A stretch of 64,000 nt of DNA, from contig FN648581.1 in the NCBI GenBank assembly GCA_000310025.1, positions 29,988 to 93,987 on the forward strand. The letters are read 5' to 3'. The DNA comes from Ectocarpus siliculosus. Lineage: Eukaryota; Sar; Phaeophyceae; Ectocarpales; Ectocarpaceae. Position numbers and translations under genes: made by a program. The notes under the pieces were generated by a model. The model saw only the letters and a list, made by a program, of their open reading frames with translations, had not been told where the DNA came from and ran no database searches. Shown piece by piece: positions 42,401 through 53,239 of this stretch (the stretch's first letter is position 1; each line of letters begins with the position of its first letter).

Positions 42401-44755
42401 CAGTTTGTGAAAGTGATGTGCATTTATTTTCCCATCTAAAAATATTGGCTGGTGATCCTTGTACTATACTAAACCTATCGTGGTCTTTTCGGCTGAATTT
42501 ATGTTTGCCCCGTTGGCAGCCCCGTCCGCGTGGAAGAAACGGTGATGGTAACAACCAGCCGCAGTGAAGCTCGGCAGTAGCGAGCATCGGATGACCCGGA
42601 CGTCAACGGCGACGAGCGGGACGGCGGCGCCAGGTCGGAGACGAGAGACGATGAGCACACCAATGGGGAGGCGACCACGGGCCGGGAACCTCTCTTCTAA
42701 CCAGCAGTGAGGCAAGTCGAGGGCAAGAACGAATACAAGCACGTGCGCGTCTACGGCGACGGCGAGACGTCAAAGCGCGTGGCAGGCGACTGCACGCGCG
42801 TTCCGTTCGACCTGCTCGACTTGGCGGCATCCGACTCCAAGGGTGACTACCCCTTGCTCCCTGATGACGAGGTGAAGAAGTTCTACCGGCCGAAGGTGAA
42901 ACGCGAGGTGCTTTTCTGGCCAGCAGTGCGGACGGTCGACGGCGACGAGTAGTACAAGCACGTGCGCGTCCACGACCCCGCCAATGCTCTGGGGAGGGAT
43001 TGCGTACGTGCGCAGAAGCTCGAGGAATGCTCAAGCAACCAGCGAAAACCCTGGGGCAGGTGCTTGTACTACCTTCGATGTGAGTGCTACGACTGCATGC
43101 GCGAGCCGGGCGTCAACTCCACGCAGGTCTCGTTCGAATAGCGCGACCTCATCGCAACCGACGGCAGGGGGGACTACCACCTGCTGCCTGATCACAAAGT
43201 GTCGTCGCTGTTGTTCCACGACGAGACCACGGCGAAGGAGAACGACGATGGGGACCACCAATGGATATCGGAGAAGAAGGGGGCTGCCATGAAAGTCAAG
43301 GGGGAGGGCCACGCCGCGCACATCTCGGATGTGATCGGCGTCGACCTTGGGCAGCTGCAGATCAGCAAGGAGGCGTGGGGCATGATGCAGGAGGACCACG
43401 ATGCCGGTACCGGGCGCTCTAGAAAGTACTTCGGCAGGACGGAGGGGGAGGGGGAAGAAGGCCACGAGGTGAAGGAGGTTCAAGTGCGGCGGTGAACGTG
43501 CTGAAGAAGGCTGCTGGAGACTGCGAGGTGCTCAAGACAGCGAACGACCCACGGACGGCGGTTGCCATCATGACCGTTGGGAAGCAGCACGATGGCTACT
43601 GGACGAGCGACCGCATGTGCGCCCAACTGCCGGCGGCTATCGCCACGTTCGAGCTGACGCATGGGCCGCACCGGCAGGGTGTCTCCATCTTCGACAATTC
43701 CACCGGGCACAACACTTATGACGACGACGCGCTGCTGGCCCACAAGATGAGCTTGGCGCCTGGCGGGGAGAAGACCGCGCTCAGGGTGTTCGAGGATGAC
43801 AACGGGAGGACAGTACACCCTACACCCCAGCTTGGTGGCACCCTGCTCACCGACAAGAAGATTTTCTTGCCGAAGACAGAGGCGCAAGAGAAGACCAAGG
43901 GGCGCAAGTTTGGAACGGGGCTCGACAAAAAGCAGTACCCCTTTGGAACCAAAGCCACACCTGGATCGCCGCTGCTTGGGCTCAACAAAGGAGGAGAGCA
44001 GATGCTCAAGGGGATGGGGTTGTGGCGGCTTGACGGCGAGAGGGCGAAGGGGCTCGTCAAGTGTTCCAACAAGTGCAAGGCCCACAACGCGACATCACGG
44101 CAGGCGATCGCAGCATTCAACAAAGACGGTCGGGAACGGGAGAGACTTGTAGAGCAAGCGCAGCGGGAGCAGCAGAATTCTTCCGCCTAAGATCCCGCGG
44201 CAGCAGCAGGGGCAGCTGGGAAGAGGCAGCGATGCTGTATGGAAAGGGTCTTCTCCGACCTGGGGGCTTTCAGGGCGCAGATCAACAAGGTCCAGCAGAT
44301 CTTCAAGGACGCCGGGCACGTGTGCATCTTCCTTCCCAAGTACCACCCTGAGCTCAACGCTATTGAGCGGTTCTCGGGATACATCAAACACATTCTTTGC
44401 ATTCACTGCCAGTACTCCCTCACCCACATGCTCAAGATTCTGCCGGGCGCGTTGAGTGGGGTGCCGTTGGAACATATCCGCGCGTGGAGTACCGTGAACT
44501 CAAGGAGTGGCACACGCACTGAGAAGCCATCTGGAGGGGGGATGCCGTCTTGGAGGCAACGGGAGGCAAAACACAAGCGGAAAAGAACGCCGTGGCGGCA
44601 AAGGCATTGGCGGCTTCGCACGAATGCCGAACCTTCTCCACGAGGAGGGCGAAAAAGGCATCCAAGAAGTGGAAGAGGAAGCGCGCCATGGCGCAGGGGG
44701 GGGCAGAGAGGGAGGGGGGCGAGGAGAAGGGGGCCGAGAACGCTGCGTCGTGATG
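39406..44755 (+). pseudogene. IS630/Tc1-mariner-like DDE transposase gene with introns, several lesions
   Basis: One gene read in pieces. N-terminus: MGKPRGRAKRKKFGSRGTDG at 39406, an acidic stretch, then a long Ser-rich region with the landmark KSRSQQYRNRKKLLGQQAVG. Spliced exons follow: 40892-41012 ends QLE and joins across intron 41013-41243 to VQDGVAKMEHSREVAKVYEV (HTH, 41244-41507); intron 41508-41919 joins VQK to WINDDLLKEELAGTRGFSRR and DVDGHNRPDVVT (to 42076), followed by GTGAGA. The catalytic core has Asp in LFHDETTAKENDD (43220), Asp in SIFDNSTGHNTYDDDALL (43693) and Glu in PKYHPELNAIERFSGYIK (44365). Defects: TAA at 44188, frame changes near 39530, 39600, 43488 and 44490, and stops at 42697, 42949 and 43139. 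All three catalytic residues and the splice junction phases are preserved. Confidence 0.85.
42701..43160 (+). repeat. Internal 219-bp duplication within the transposase gene
   Basis: CCAGCAGTG(A/C)GG opens blocks at 42701 and 42920, each continuing with TACAAGCACGTGCGCGTC and a region encoding related peptides: DLLDLAASDSKGDYPLLPDD and RDLIATDGRGDYHLLPDHKV. The two blocks differ considerably, so the duplication is old or part of the protein's architecture. It lies directly before the first catalytic Asp. Confidence 0.6.
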
Positions 44756-45570
44756 TGAGTGTGTTTTCAGTTCGTGGTAGCTTTGCCGGATTGTTGTGTA
44801 CCTTGTGCTGCATGTTTCCGTTTTTTTCATGTTGGCCTTCTACTTTTTTTCAGCACTCACTCCCTTACGATTGACTGCCCCCGAGTGTTTGTATAGGTTT
44901 ATGTACATGTATAGACCCGTCAATGTTCATATTTTGTGCCTTTGAACGTCCAACGGTGTTGTCGATCATGCGTCTGGGTGGTATCAATACAAATGCTAGC
45001 ATGTGGTGTCCGTAATGTAGAGGGTGACGGGGGGCTTCGGGGGTACGGTCGGGTGTTCCGCGAATGCACAGGGGATCTATGTCGTGTTCAGGGGGTTCCG
45101 TGTATGATATTTGTCAAAATTGTTGCATATCGTCAGAACAAAAAACCTCTGCAGCTATCGATGTATCTCGACGAGGCGGTCACGACCATCGTTGTTTCAC
45201 GTTCCAACTCTTTAAAAAGGTATCACACAAAAAGTGAACGCACAAGTTGTTGTCCACGGACCGTATGGCGAGGAGAAATGTTTTCTGAAACAAACATCGA
45301 TATTTATTTATTTCCATCCGCGACGATTGTATTTTTGGAAAAGAATAGACCGAAAATAGAGTCGAAAAGAAATTGGAGAAATATTCAATCATCGTTGGGC
45401 GGGTGGGTGGCATCTCAAAAGAAGGCTCTCTTTCCCACTGTTCTACTGTCTTGCGAAGGTTTGATGAAAGGAAGTGAGTGGGTGTTCTTCCTCCTCCTGT
45501 GTTCTGGTTCTTCATGTCTGGAAAATTTTGAAATCATACTTTTTTCTTCATTTCTGGTTGTGAGAATCCA

Positions 45571-45660
45571 TCAGTATTTTCGAGTCAGTTCTTCTCCTCA
45601 GATAGTATGGGACGCGAACAGTGGCATCACCTCCCGCGGTCGGTGTGTCCACTTCTCCCT
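45571..45660 (+). repeat. Direct repeat flanking the IS630-like gene, right copy
   Basis: Same sequence as 38763-38860 with few changes through GTGGCATCACC(T/G)CCCGC. It may be a terminal repeat of a larger unit or an unrelated dispersed repeat. Confidence 0.75.
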
Positions 45661-45759
45661 TACTTCGGAAACGCACTCGATCGAGATGAGTTTTCTCATC
45701 CCATACTTAACTAACTAACAGATGAATCTGGAGGTATTGAGATATGGTTGAAATAAGGT

Positions 45760-46570
45760 AAGTCAAATTAACAAATGAGACCATCTTAAGAAGAGCCTTA
45801 TTGCTAAACGCTGCCAACGACCGGCTCTGCTCACTCAAACCGAGCTCATTCAGCTGCCTGTACTGGTCCTTTGAAACTCCTTCGGTCATAGCTGTACCCT
45901 CTGATCCTGGGGCTACCACCTCCATTAACCTCATGTATCGCCACGCCGTCTTCGGGTCTTTCCAATACGCCTTCTGCATGATAGTCGACAGAGAGACCCC
46001 CGCGAGGGCTCTGGAAACCGCCCCTCCTGACCGAAAGGAGTGTAAAGAGAACCGTTGGGTCTCCCCTACCTCCGTAGTGTATCATCTCAGCGCTTCAGAC
46101 ATCTTGCTAGTAGTCACCGGCAAACTGCCTCTCTGCGCTCGACCTTGCCGAGACTCGGAAATGTCCGGAAAGAGGTACCCTGATGTTGTGTCCCATCCGA
46201 CCTTTTTTCCCACTGCGACCAAACGCTCTACCGCTCGAACTGGGCAGATCCCCACGTATTCCTCGTCATACGGTACGGTTAGGATATGATCTGCTCCATC
46301 TCGCTGGGTTTTCCCCCATTGAAAGTTGCACATGAGACCGCTCCGATTTGAGAGCCGCAAAATGCGCTGAATGAGGATATTTGTAAGCTCCACCCCTCGC
46401 TCGGTCGTGCTAAAAGCTACCGAAAACAACGCAATGTCCCTAGCTAACGTGACCCGTTCGACGCCCGACGAGGCTTACTGAAGCCTGATCTGCATTGGAA
46501 GAATGATCTTCTCCAGATGGCTTCGGAGAATCACCGGTGCTAGCTGCACCAATACTCCCGCCTGCTTTTG
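45760..46570 (-). pseudogene. DIRS-type tyrosine recombinase, C-terminal catalytic part
   Basis: Tyrosine recombinases integrate DIRS elements in place of an integrase. On the minus strand the frame reads KQAGVLVQLAPVILRSHLEK, VTLARDIALFSVAFSTTERG, LIQRILRLSNRSGLMCNFQW, VPYDEEYVGICPVRAVERLV, then FSLHSFRSGGAVSRALAG and KDPKTAWRYMRLMEV. The catalytic set is visible: Arg in TTERG, the His-x-x-Arg of HSFR, and Tyr in WRYM. Two in-frame stops (TAA near 46478, TGA near 46081) mark it as dead. The N-terminal part and the rest of a DIRS element are absent here. It is a second DIRS copy, separate from the one at 59-64 kb. Confidence 0.85.
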
Positions 46571-46754
46571 TCCACACGTGGTGAACGCCATGTATTGTGC
46601 AATTACACAGGTGGAGGTCGCACCCCCTTGGGGACTTTTCGGCAAGGGGGGGGGGGGGGGGTCATCGGCAAGGTCGAGCCCCTGAAGAGTCCGTTGGGTT
46701 GTCCAACCTCCGTCCCTTCACCAACCTTGGCAACCCCTGACAGAAGAACGGTTT

Positions 46755-47262
46755 GGCAAACTCATTGCCTAGGATGTGCTTGCCAAGCTCGTTCGCGTAC
46801 GTGAGATTGGCAAGGCTAGTTATAGCCAGCGTGCGATTGGCGATTGGCAAGGTCGTTTTCAAACTTGAGATTGGCAAGGCTAGTGCGGGAACGTGTGATT
46901 GGCAAGGCTCATTGCCAACGATGTGCTTGGCAAGGTCGTTTTCGAACTTGAGATTGGCAAGGCTAGTTATAGCCAGCGTGCGATTGGCGATTGGCAAGGT
47001 CGTTTTCGAGCTTGAGATTGGCAACGCTAGTTCGGGAACGTGTGATTAGCAAGGCTCATTGCCTACGATGTGCTTGCCAAGCTAGTTCGCGAACATGAGA
47101 TTGGCAAGGCTAGTTCGCGAGCGTGCGATTGGCGATTGGCAAGCTTGTTCGCGAAAGTGGGATTGCAAGCTCGACCCGGATATTGGCAAGGCTCATTGCC
47201 TACCATGTGTTTGGCAAGGCTAGTTCGCGAGCGTGAGATTGCCAAGGTGCTCTGAGCCCTTC
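46755..47262. repeat. Minisatellite built on TTGGCAAGG
   Basis: Alternating blocks of GAGATTGGCAAGGCTAGTT, CGTGCGATTGGCGATTGGCAAGG and TCGTTTTCGAACTTGAG, arranged in a higher-order repeat of about 138 bp (46796-46933 against 46934-47070), then more irregular units to 47262. All frames are open for long stretches on both strands because the period has few stops; these are not genes. Confidence 0.85.
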
Positions 47263-48174
47263 GACTGGCAGGCTCGGTGAATGTACGAGATAGTTAGCCA
47301 GTCACGTCCGCTAAGGCCGACAACGCGAAGGTCGTACCCGCCCCCGCCCCCGGCACCTCACAGTCGTCGTGGTCGAGGACAGTAAGAGATGGATATAGAG
47401 TTCTTCCTTTTCCCGCGAATCCACACATGCTTGTAAATTACAAAAAAAGCGACAGCGACTCTTCTCGATGCAATATGTGCCTCTCTACAGTAGACCGACG
47501 CACAGCGCGAAAGGTATATCGGCAAAAAGGCAACAAACTCATGCAGTAATATAAACATACCCGCAAGTACAATGGAGTCCGTAGCGGAAATACGCCCTCA
47601 ACTCCCCCCATGGCAAAAAAAAAACGCGACACATGAGTCATCATCGCCACCCTCCACCCTCTCCAGATGACAGGCTACAACACGAAGCGCCACCACATGT
47701 AACTCACAAGAGTAGACACCATAAAACCAAGAGAATGGTCGCTACAAGAGACACAGCGTATGCCACAAAAGGCACACCGAGATATCACCATAACCCGCCT
47801 TCTCACTCTCTCCATCACAAGACAAGCAAAAACAACCGACACAATCGAACACCCGCAGACCACAACACTAGAAACGCCCCCGCACGCAGGGGCACAAGAA
47901 GAGACACCCCTCTCTACTTCTACGCGCAGCCTATGTACCGTCCTCGAGGAACTCAACATTTTACACGTGCATATACATGATTCGGATACTTGAACAACAC
48001 CCCGCGAGCTTTCTTGGTCGAACCCGGCAAGGGTCAGACCACCAGATAGCAACAAACACGTGGATAAGACGTACTCGCAAAAACCATACAAATTCCTTGG
48101 CGAGAGGAAAGTCCGCGGCTTCGCGCACCTCCTCCGTCAGCCACGACTAAAAAACCTCAGCAAGAAGAGTCACC

Positions 48175-48720
48175 ACCCTCTCTACGACAGTCTAGATGTA
48201 AAACTAAGACAATGTACCACAACAACAACGGTACCAAACCCTGTGCCATTCGACCGGCACCGTCCGCCGTGCAACGTCGACGACCTCGCATTATTTTACA
48301 AATGAACAGGATGCACACGCATCCCTCGAGCCTCTCTCGACAAACACATGATCACCCGTAGTTTTACAGAACCCCCGCCCGCGCAAAAAAAAAAAAAAAA
48401 ACAAGCACCGTCTGCAGTCACAGACAAAAATACGAAACCAAAATTTAAAGACACACACGTCGGCAACAACAACGGAACAAGACCGTATTTTTCTACGCGC
48501 AGAGTACCCTACCATTCGACTAGTTTACCGTCCGCCCTGCAGCGTCGACGACCTCACACTATTGTACACATGAGGATATGAACACGACGAGGTGATCTCA
48601 TAATTTACATGATCATCCGCAAGTTTACAAAAATCCGTGCCCCCACGACTAAAACAAAAAAATGCAGCAAGCGTCGTCACTTCTCCCATCACGGGAAAAA
48701 ACGAAACAAAAATGCCTTCT
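48175..48720. repeat. Imperfect tandem duplication of about 270 bp
   Basis: CCATTCGACCGGCACCGTCC...CGTCGACGACCTCGCATTAT (48243-48297) matches CCATTCGACTAGTTTACCGT...CGTCGACGACCTCACACTAT (48511-48563), and both are followed by ACATGATCA(C/T)CCG(T/C)AAGTTTACA-like sequence and an A-run. No protein recognised. Confidence 0.6.
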
Positions 48721-48965
48721 GTTGGCAGTGCGCGAAAAAGAAAGCTAGACACACGCCAAACCAAACCACAGCGACTCGCGTCCGAAGAGACATGGTCGGT
48801 CGATGGTGCCACCTTGCGGCCTCCCACCTGCGTTCACTTTCGCCGCGCACGGGGGGTTCTGAACAGGCTGTGGTACAGGCCAAGAGGGCACAGCTTCTAT
48901 CCAGAAGCCTCTCCCGCTGCTCCTGCCTCTCCGGCAGCTGCTCCCGTTGCCGCCCCTTCAGCAGC

Positions 48966-50781
48966 TCATCCAGCCGCGGCCGACGCCGGACTCGAAACCG
49001 TCAGGTACGGCTTGAAGAAAATGTCCGCGTCTGCTTTGGACGTAATGTTGTCCGGCGTCAGCTTCTTGTCTTTGACGATCTTGGACACGCAATTGCCCAA
49101 AAATACGCGCACCCTGCAAGAAAGGAAAATGGGCGCGAGCCGAGAGAGAACAGGAGGCGACGCTCAGCCCGTGTCCCGAGGGCGATTGCAAAGCCCCCAA
49201 AACGTCCACAGTCATCAGACACCGGTAGAAAATTCATGGTCCAAAGCCTTCACACATACGACAGATCAGATCCACGCAGATCGAGCTAAATAGCTCTTTT
49301 GTTGAGGGGTGTGATATGTCCCTGTTGATCGTTAGGGCATACTCCGAGTAGGTGTTCGGTGTAAGTTTCCCCGAGGTGATCTGAAGGACATAGGGAACCG
49401 GGCCCATACGTCGGCCGTTTTTATGTTTGACAGGATGACACAACTAAAAATCATCGAGTATGAGTGGGGTGGAGGCGGGTTGTTACCCGCGCTCCCACCA
49501 ATCACATGTCGATAATGTAGGACAGAGATATGTGTAGAAGTTTGACTGGTTGTTTTACACCGCCGAGCGGGAATCCCCTGAAAGACGTAGCACAGCAGCA
49601 GAAGCGGTAGCAGCAGCACATACATGATGACACACACGTAGACAACACACGAGACAACAAGAACAGCAGCATACGAGACTGCTGTAGACCAAGGCCAGCC
49701 AAAGGTACACATCATAGGAGGCTTCGGGTGCGAGACTGTCAGAGCCCGTCACCTGCTGCTGGCAACGTAAAAACGAGGGAAAAGCGAGTGCACACAAGTC
49801 AATCAATCTGCGGTCTTTCTCCGTCGACTGCCGGCAGACCAATCTTTGATCCACAACAGACGCACCCCGAAACAGCGAGACAATGAGACGTACACACTTA
49901 GGGGCCATCGGGGCGATTTTTTTAGAGGCTGTTGCCTGCTGCTAGGAGTTAGCGAGGGAAGTAAGTAGTGCACATGAACACAGCAGCAGCAGCAACAGCA
50001 GCAAGCAACAGATTTGAGAGCTTCTCGTTTACACCATCAAATGACGTCCGGCGTTCACGTCTGGCTGGTGGTGGCGGGTGAGGTGTGTGTGTGTGCAGTG
50101 GCAGTGGTGGCCTCTGTGTGGTGGCTTACATAGGCTACATCCATATCTAACGACACCTGTTTGCCTCTCTCTCTCTCCCCCCCTTCTTTTTCGCGCTCGC
50201 TTCATCATATTTCGCTGGACCCCTACGTATGGGAGGCGAGCCGGAAAGAGGTGATCAGGGTATGTTTGCCAGAGGTGAGCTGAAGGACATAGGTGATCGT
50301 GGAATGTTGGTTCGGTGGTGACCTGAAGGACACAAGGTGAGCTAGCTCATGATCTATCCGATGTGTGAAAGCCTTGTGAGTGACAATAAAGTGTGCATAG
50401 ATCGACCGGGTGCGGCCGGGGTAGCACGTCGTCGGAGACTCTCCGTTGGTTGTTCTCGAGGAGGCAACACTACACTCACGTCTGGTTGAAGACCTGGTCG
50501 TTGCTGGTATCCAGGTACTTCCACTTGATCTTCTTCTTGCTCGGAGGCGCGCCGCCGTTCCTTCCTCCTCCGGACGCCGGAGTGCGGTACTTGTCCGCCC
50601 AGTCAGCTGCTCGGAGCATGGCGTTGAACCCCTGAGCCTCGTAAACACGCAGCTGCTCAGGCCCCAGCTGTCCCTCGGACCCCTGGCTCTCGTCGGGGTT
50701 CTCTTTGTTGTACTGCTAGCGGTCCTCGTTGAGGACTTCAAAGAGCCAATGCACCACCTGGAACATGATGTGAGTCATCAC
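48966..50781 (-). CDS. Last two exons of an unidentified gene, with one in-frame TAG
   Basis: Exon A runs from an acceptor (TGCCTTTTAG, 50782) over 50781-50480 to a consensus donor GTGAGTG. Exon B runs from the acceptor TTTCTTGCAG (49114) over 49113-48966 to TGA. The phases match: exon A ends with two bases of a codon and exon B supplies the third, giving NDQVFNQT/VRVFLGNCVSKI. The protein reads HIMFQVVHWLFEVLNEDR, QLGPEQLRVYEAQGFNAMLR, AADWADKYRTPASGGG, a basic SKKKIKWKYLD, then KDKKLTPDNITSKADADIFF and a Ser/Ala tail. One TAG follows NEDR, so the copy is a pseudogene or carries an error. The intron is 1366 bp. I do not recognise the family. Opposite-strand frames here are shadows. Confidence 0.6.
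49300..50460. other. Intron of the preceding gene with a short direct repeat
   Basis: Contains (T/C)GAGCTGAAGGACATAGG-like phrases at about 49375, 50275 and 50315, a CAG/CTG-rich part (49590-50010) and a CT microsatellite (50165-50185). No nested gene was found. Confidence 0.5.
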
Positions 50782-51779
50782 CTAAAAGGCAGGGAAGTCG
50801 CGCGTCGGCCGAAGACGTGATTGTTGTTAGAGCAAGCAGAAACATGGCGATAGGTAAGGATTGTGTAGCCGGGTTATCACAGTCGACGGAGCGTCCTGCT
50901 TGTCAGCACAAACCATTATTTACCGAACCCATCGAATTGCTGGACCATCTGTGGGGGTACAATCGCTTTCTCGAGAGTTCACGTACAAGGGAAAGCAGCC
51001 TAGATAGAACAGGGGAAAGAGGGCTGATATAGTAGGGGTTTGCCAGGTTTGGAGACCAATACCTTGGCTTCCTTCGTGCCTACACCTCCTTTAAGGTGAA
51101 AGAACGGAAGGTATGCGGGGCAAAGTGAACAGGGGGGTACATGTACCCTTCGGGGACAAGAAGGCGTGCCTGGTTTCTCTCCCTCTCTCTCGTTCGGCTC
51201 GTGTTGAGCAAAACATACAGCTGGGAGGGAAACAATACACGGGCTCCCATCTCGACCAAATATAGGCAAGGGAGCGTAATGCGGGAGGTGGGGCACATCT
51301 TTCCAAGCAAATGAGAGTCGACGATGCGCGAGCGGGGGGTAGGTGGGTGGGCGGGGAAGCGAAGTCATGCCGGGGCCGTTCATAGCAGTGGGACAGGAAC
51401 TACATGATACAGACACGGTTAAGTTTGATAAGCTCAAGAGTTCTGGCATTGTTTTTCTTCGACGTACACCTATACTGGATGAAACATTCGGGAAACCGTG
51501 TGGAACACCGACAGACGAAAGAAAAACGATACCCTCAACCCTCGCGTTGTATACCCTTCATGTCTCCGCTCCACTCCCCCAAGTTAAATACTCAGCCAAC
51601 CCGTATAGCGTCCACCCCTCTGGGGCTACCTGACCCTCACTCCTCACCCCAACATACAACATATGAATGTTTCGACAAAACTAAATGACAAAGATTCATA
51701 ATTTTTTGTGGGCGCTTGTCGTGACCGACCGAGTTTGTGCAACCTGACCCCCCCCCCCCCCCCCACTTGGAAATATACG

Positions 51780-52205
51780 GGAAGTTGCAAGAAGGGATAG
51801 GGATGAAGACGTACTTGGACGGCCCCATGGACTACGCGAAAAAGCTGAAATTGCAATTTCGAGTAGGCGATCTGGACTTGCCAGAACGGAGGAAGAGGTA
51901 TACCAGCCGTAGGAGAGAGGAAGAGGAGGATAGACACACATGTTCATGTGGCAAATCGGAGGAGAGTAGACCCCACATAGTTGGGGAGTGTGAGTTGTAC
52001 AGGAAGGAAAGAGAGGATCTCGAGGAGGAAATGAGACAGAGAGGGTGTGACATGGACAAGTTTGGTAAATTAGACAACAGCGAAAAAACGACCGCGATAA
52101 TTGGGGATAGATGGTGGGCACAAGAGACCCTAGAGGACGGGGATAAGATGTGCAAGATTTTTTTATGGAGTTCGTGGCAGAAACGGTGCTCCGTCTCGAA
52201 AGGGA
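51780..52205 (+). mobile_element. Non-LTR retrotransposon (LINE) C-terminal fragment
   Basis: The frame reads MKTYLDGPMDYAKKLKLQFR, VGDLDLPERRKRY, then CSCGKSEESRPHIVGECELY and KEREDLEEEMRQRG, followed by KTTAIIGDRWW. A Cys-x-Cys ... His ... Cys finger at the C-terminus after the reverse transcriptase is usual in several LINE clades. Nothing of the reverse transcriptase itself is present, and it is not collinear with the tail of the LINE at 36 kb, so it belongs to a different family. The fragment starts at a poly-C run (51750-51767) and ends near the gap-flanking sequence. Confidence 0.65.
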
Positions 52206-52239
52206 CGCGTGGTCAATGGTCAAATGCCTACAGCAAGCA

Positions 52240-52815
52240 GCAAATGAGTACGCCCCCCCCCCCTCTCCTGAGCGACGAGGGCGGGCGGGTGGGAAAGTCC
52301 ATCAATCCTGTATCCCCTCCTTCACTCTCTTCTTTATTGTCTCTCTCTTGGTACCACAGGCTCCCCGCTGTCGAGCGGTGCGCGTCGAGGACGAACTGCA
52401 GGCGGGCCTGATCCGTGGGTCCTCCGCGGGGGGGGGGGGGGGGGGGGGCGGGGAAAAAATAAAACCCCCCCCCCTTCTGGGGNNNNNNNNNNNNNNNNNN
52501 NNNNNNNNNNNNNNNNNNNNNNNNNNNNNNNNNNNNNNNNNNNNNNNNNNNNNNNNNNNNNNNNNNNNNNNNNNNNNNNNNNTGGTTAAAAGCCCTCCCC
52601 CACCCCGAAAATGGGGCCCCCCCCCCCCCCTCTCTTGGGTGAAGAGGGCGGGGGGGCGGAAAACTAACTCATCCCTGTATCCACCCCTTCACTTTTTTTT
52701 TTATTTTTTTTTTCTGGGTACCCCGGGCTCCCCGCTGTCGAGGGGGGGGGGTGGCGGGAAAACGGCGGGGGGCCCTATTCCGGGGGTCCTTCGGGGGGGG
52801 GGGGGGGGGGGGGGC
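52240..52815 (+). other. Assembly gap (52483-52582, 100 N) flanked by a duplicated low-quality segment
   Basis: Before the gap: poly-C, CTCTCCTGAGCGACGAGGGC, CATCAATCCTGTATCCCCTC, GTACCACAGGCTCCCCGCTG, TCGAGCGG, then poly-G. After the gap the same order appears with homopolymer and substitution errors: poly-C, CTCTCTTGGGTGAAGAGGGC, CATCCCTGTATCCACCCCTT, GTACCCCGGGCTCCCCGCTG, TCGAGGGG, then poly-G. The second version looks like the degraded end of a read of the same locus, placed as if it followed the gap. Confidence 0.8.
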
Positions 52816-53239
52816 ACGGAGCACAGCTGACCACACCCCCACTCTGGTCGATGTTTGTCAAATTCTGACCCACGACACAAACAACGCTTTCCTTCTGAAC
52901 GCTACATATTCGCCCTGATCACGTTGAGCCGCGTGTCATCAGACATACTAGCTGTCGCTACAACGAGCGACAGCTGATTGATGTAATTGTCGTCAGACGT
53001 GTGCCTCCACGGGTGGAAACAGAGTGCATACACCACACACTGATACTTCACCTACCTGCTGTGAGCTGGTGTGAGACCTGCGGTAACGATACCTTTCACC
53101 TACCGGTTAACCCCCCCCCGCCCCCGTCCACCTCTCGCTTTCGTGGTCATACATACCCCCCGCACACTATTGGTGAACCTCCTGTTCCCTCTTTTTTGTT
53201 CGGTGTTGTCCAGCTGCTAGCGAAACAGCAGGACACAAG

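Noticed and set aside
46662-47049. Repeat proteins on both strands
   Set aside because: Open only because the minisatellite unit lacks stops; both strands are equally open.
48609-49293. Two overlapping plus-strand frames over 200 codons
   Set aside because: They overlap the phase-consistent minus-strand exon and show only biased composition.
52150-52830. 226-codon frame across the second gap
   Set aside because: It crosses 100 N and duplicated low-quality sequence.
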